Below, in pieces: positions 63,534 to 64,000 of a DNA stretch of 64,000 nt. The stretch's first letter is position 1, and every line of letters begins with the position of its first letter. This stretch comes from Rebecca billardiae RCC1528 (Eukaryota > Haptophyta), in the NCBI GenBank assembly GCA_965240325.2, contig OZ251233.1:992001-1056000 (forward strand), given 5' to 3'. The position numbers and the translations under genes are program-made. Under the pieces are notes generated by a model. That model saw only the letters and a list, made by a program, of their open reading frames with translations, had not been told where the DNA came from and searched no databases.

Positions 63534-64000
63534 GTGCGGCGTCGTCGTCGTCCGATCGGAGCCTGCGGCGCGACTCTGGCGATGTTCGGATGTGCGCCAG
63601 CATAGAATCGTAGTCGTGTCATCTCGTGATCGGCAGCGCTTCGCGTCGATGATGATTGACAGATGATGATGTACTGTAGTTATTATTACAGCACTGTGCG
63701 GAGCGGAGCACTCCTCAGGACTAGTACTCTAATAATGCGAGTCAGCAGACGACGAGTGTCACAGTGTCGAGTGTCTGTTCTAGGACGACTTTCGGCTCCA
63801 GCTGACAGCTCCGCGCCGCGGTCCGTGGGGCCTGGGGGGCCGGTTCGGTATCAGCTGCTAGGCCTGCATCGTGCACATCGGCATCACTACGGACTATACA
63901 TATTATTGATATATATATATATAATTATGATGACTATCTATAGCTTATAACAATTATTCACCATCAGCAGCCTGCTGATGACGTCGAAATCAGGCCAGGG
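63534..64000. other. 3' flank, no gene
   Basis: AT-richer sequence with a short TA run near 63908-63925. It presumably holds the 3' UTR of the hydroxylase gene. Nothing else is seen. Confidence 0.55.

Noticed and set aside
1-64000. tRNA, rRNA or other structural RNA genes
   Set aside because: I looked for tRNA-like arms and conserved rRNA blocks by eye and found none. A covariance-model scan would be needed to exclude them.

Overview
The window is nuclear DNA from a very GC-rich eukaryotic alga with a secondary, red-lineage plastid. A haptophyte fits best; a pelagophyte or other stramenopile is possible. The evidence is a fucoxanthin/chlorophyll a/c-type antenna gene with a leader resembling a bipartite plastid signal, short GT-AG introns, secretory glycosyltransferases, a mitochondrial SAM50-type porin, an EsV-1-7 zinc-repeat protein, separase and an animal-like HIF-type prolyl hydroxylase. 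Genes are compact and mostly single-exon. The five introns I could place all start with GTGCG and end in GCAG.

The first half (about 1-36 kb) is mostly repeat and mobile DNA. From left to right it holds: an internally deleted pseudogene copy (2.5-3.8 kb); an identical 463-bp direct repeat (3.84 and 7.79 kb); a minisatellite (5.5-6.1 kb); and a large inverted repeat (arms about 8.4-11.3 and 12.7-15.4 kb). Each arm of that inverted repeat carries about 25 copies of a 14-bp hairpin palindrome, CTCCGCTGGCGGAG. Three ordinary genes follow (16.1-20.4 kb): a TOM1-like 7-TM protein, a GT31/fringe-like glycosyltransferase and a probable plastid hypothetical protein. A segment of about 11.9 kb (20.5-32.4 kb) is bounded by a 67-bp inverted repeat. 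It contains a PrimPol/UL52-type primase frame between inverted G/C-rich minisatellites, and a nested 2.9-kb element with terminal inverted repeats of about 410 bp. The stretch 32.4-36.2 kb holds only degenerate duplications and TA/CA microsatellites.

The second half (36-64 kb) is gene-dense. A secreted glycosyltransferase-like gene diverges from a protein of ten EsV-1-7 repeats, with two copies of a striking palindrome between them. Then come a CYTH phosphatase-like protein, a separase of about 2900 residues in three exons, a divergent hypothetical protein, a bestrophin-like channel, a carotenoid cleavage dioxygenase, SAM50, a light-harvesting protein, a BASS/SBF transporter and a HIF-prolyl-hydroxylase-like 2OG oxygenase.

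These genes do not form a pathway. Their arrangement is typical of a compact algal genome, with several head-to-head pairs sharing 100-310 bp intergenic regions. The most unusual content is the palindrome array in the inverted repeat, the primase-bearing 11.9-kb segment and the palindromes beside the EsV-1-7 gene.
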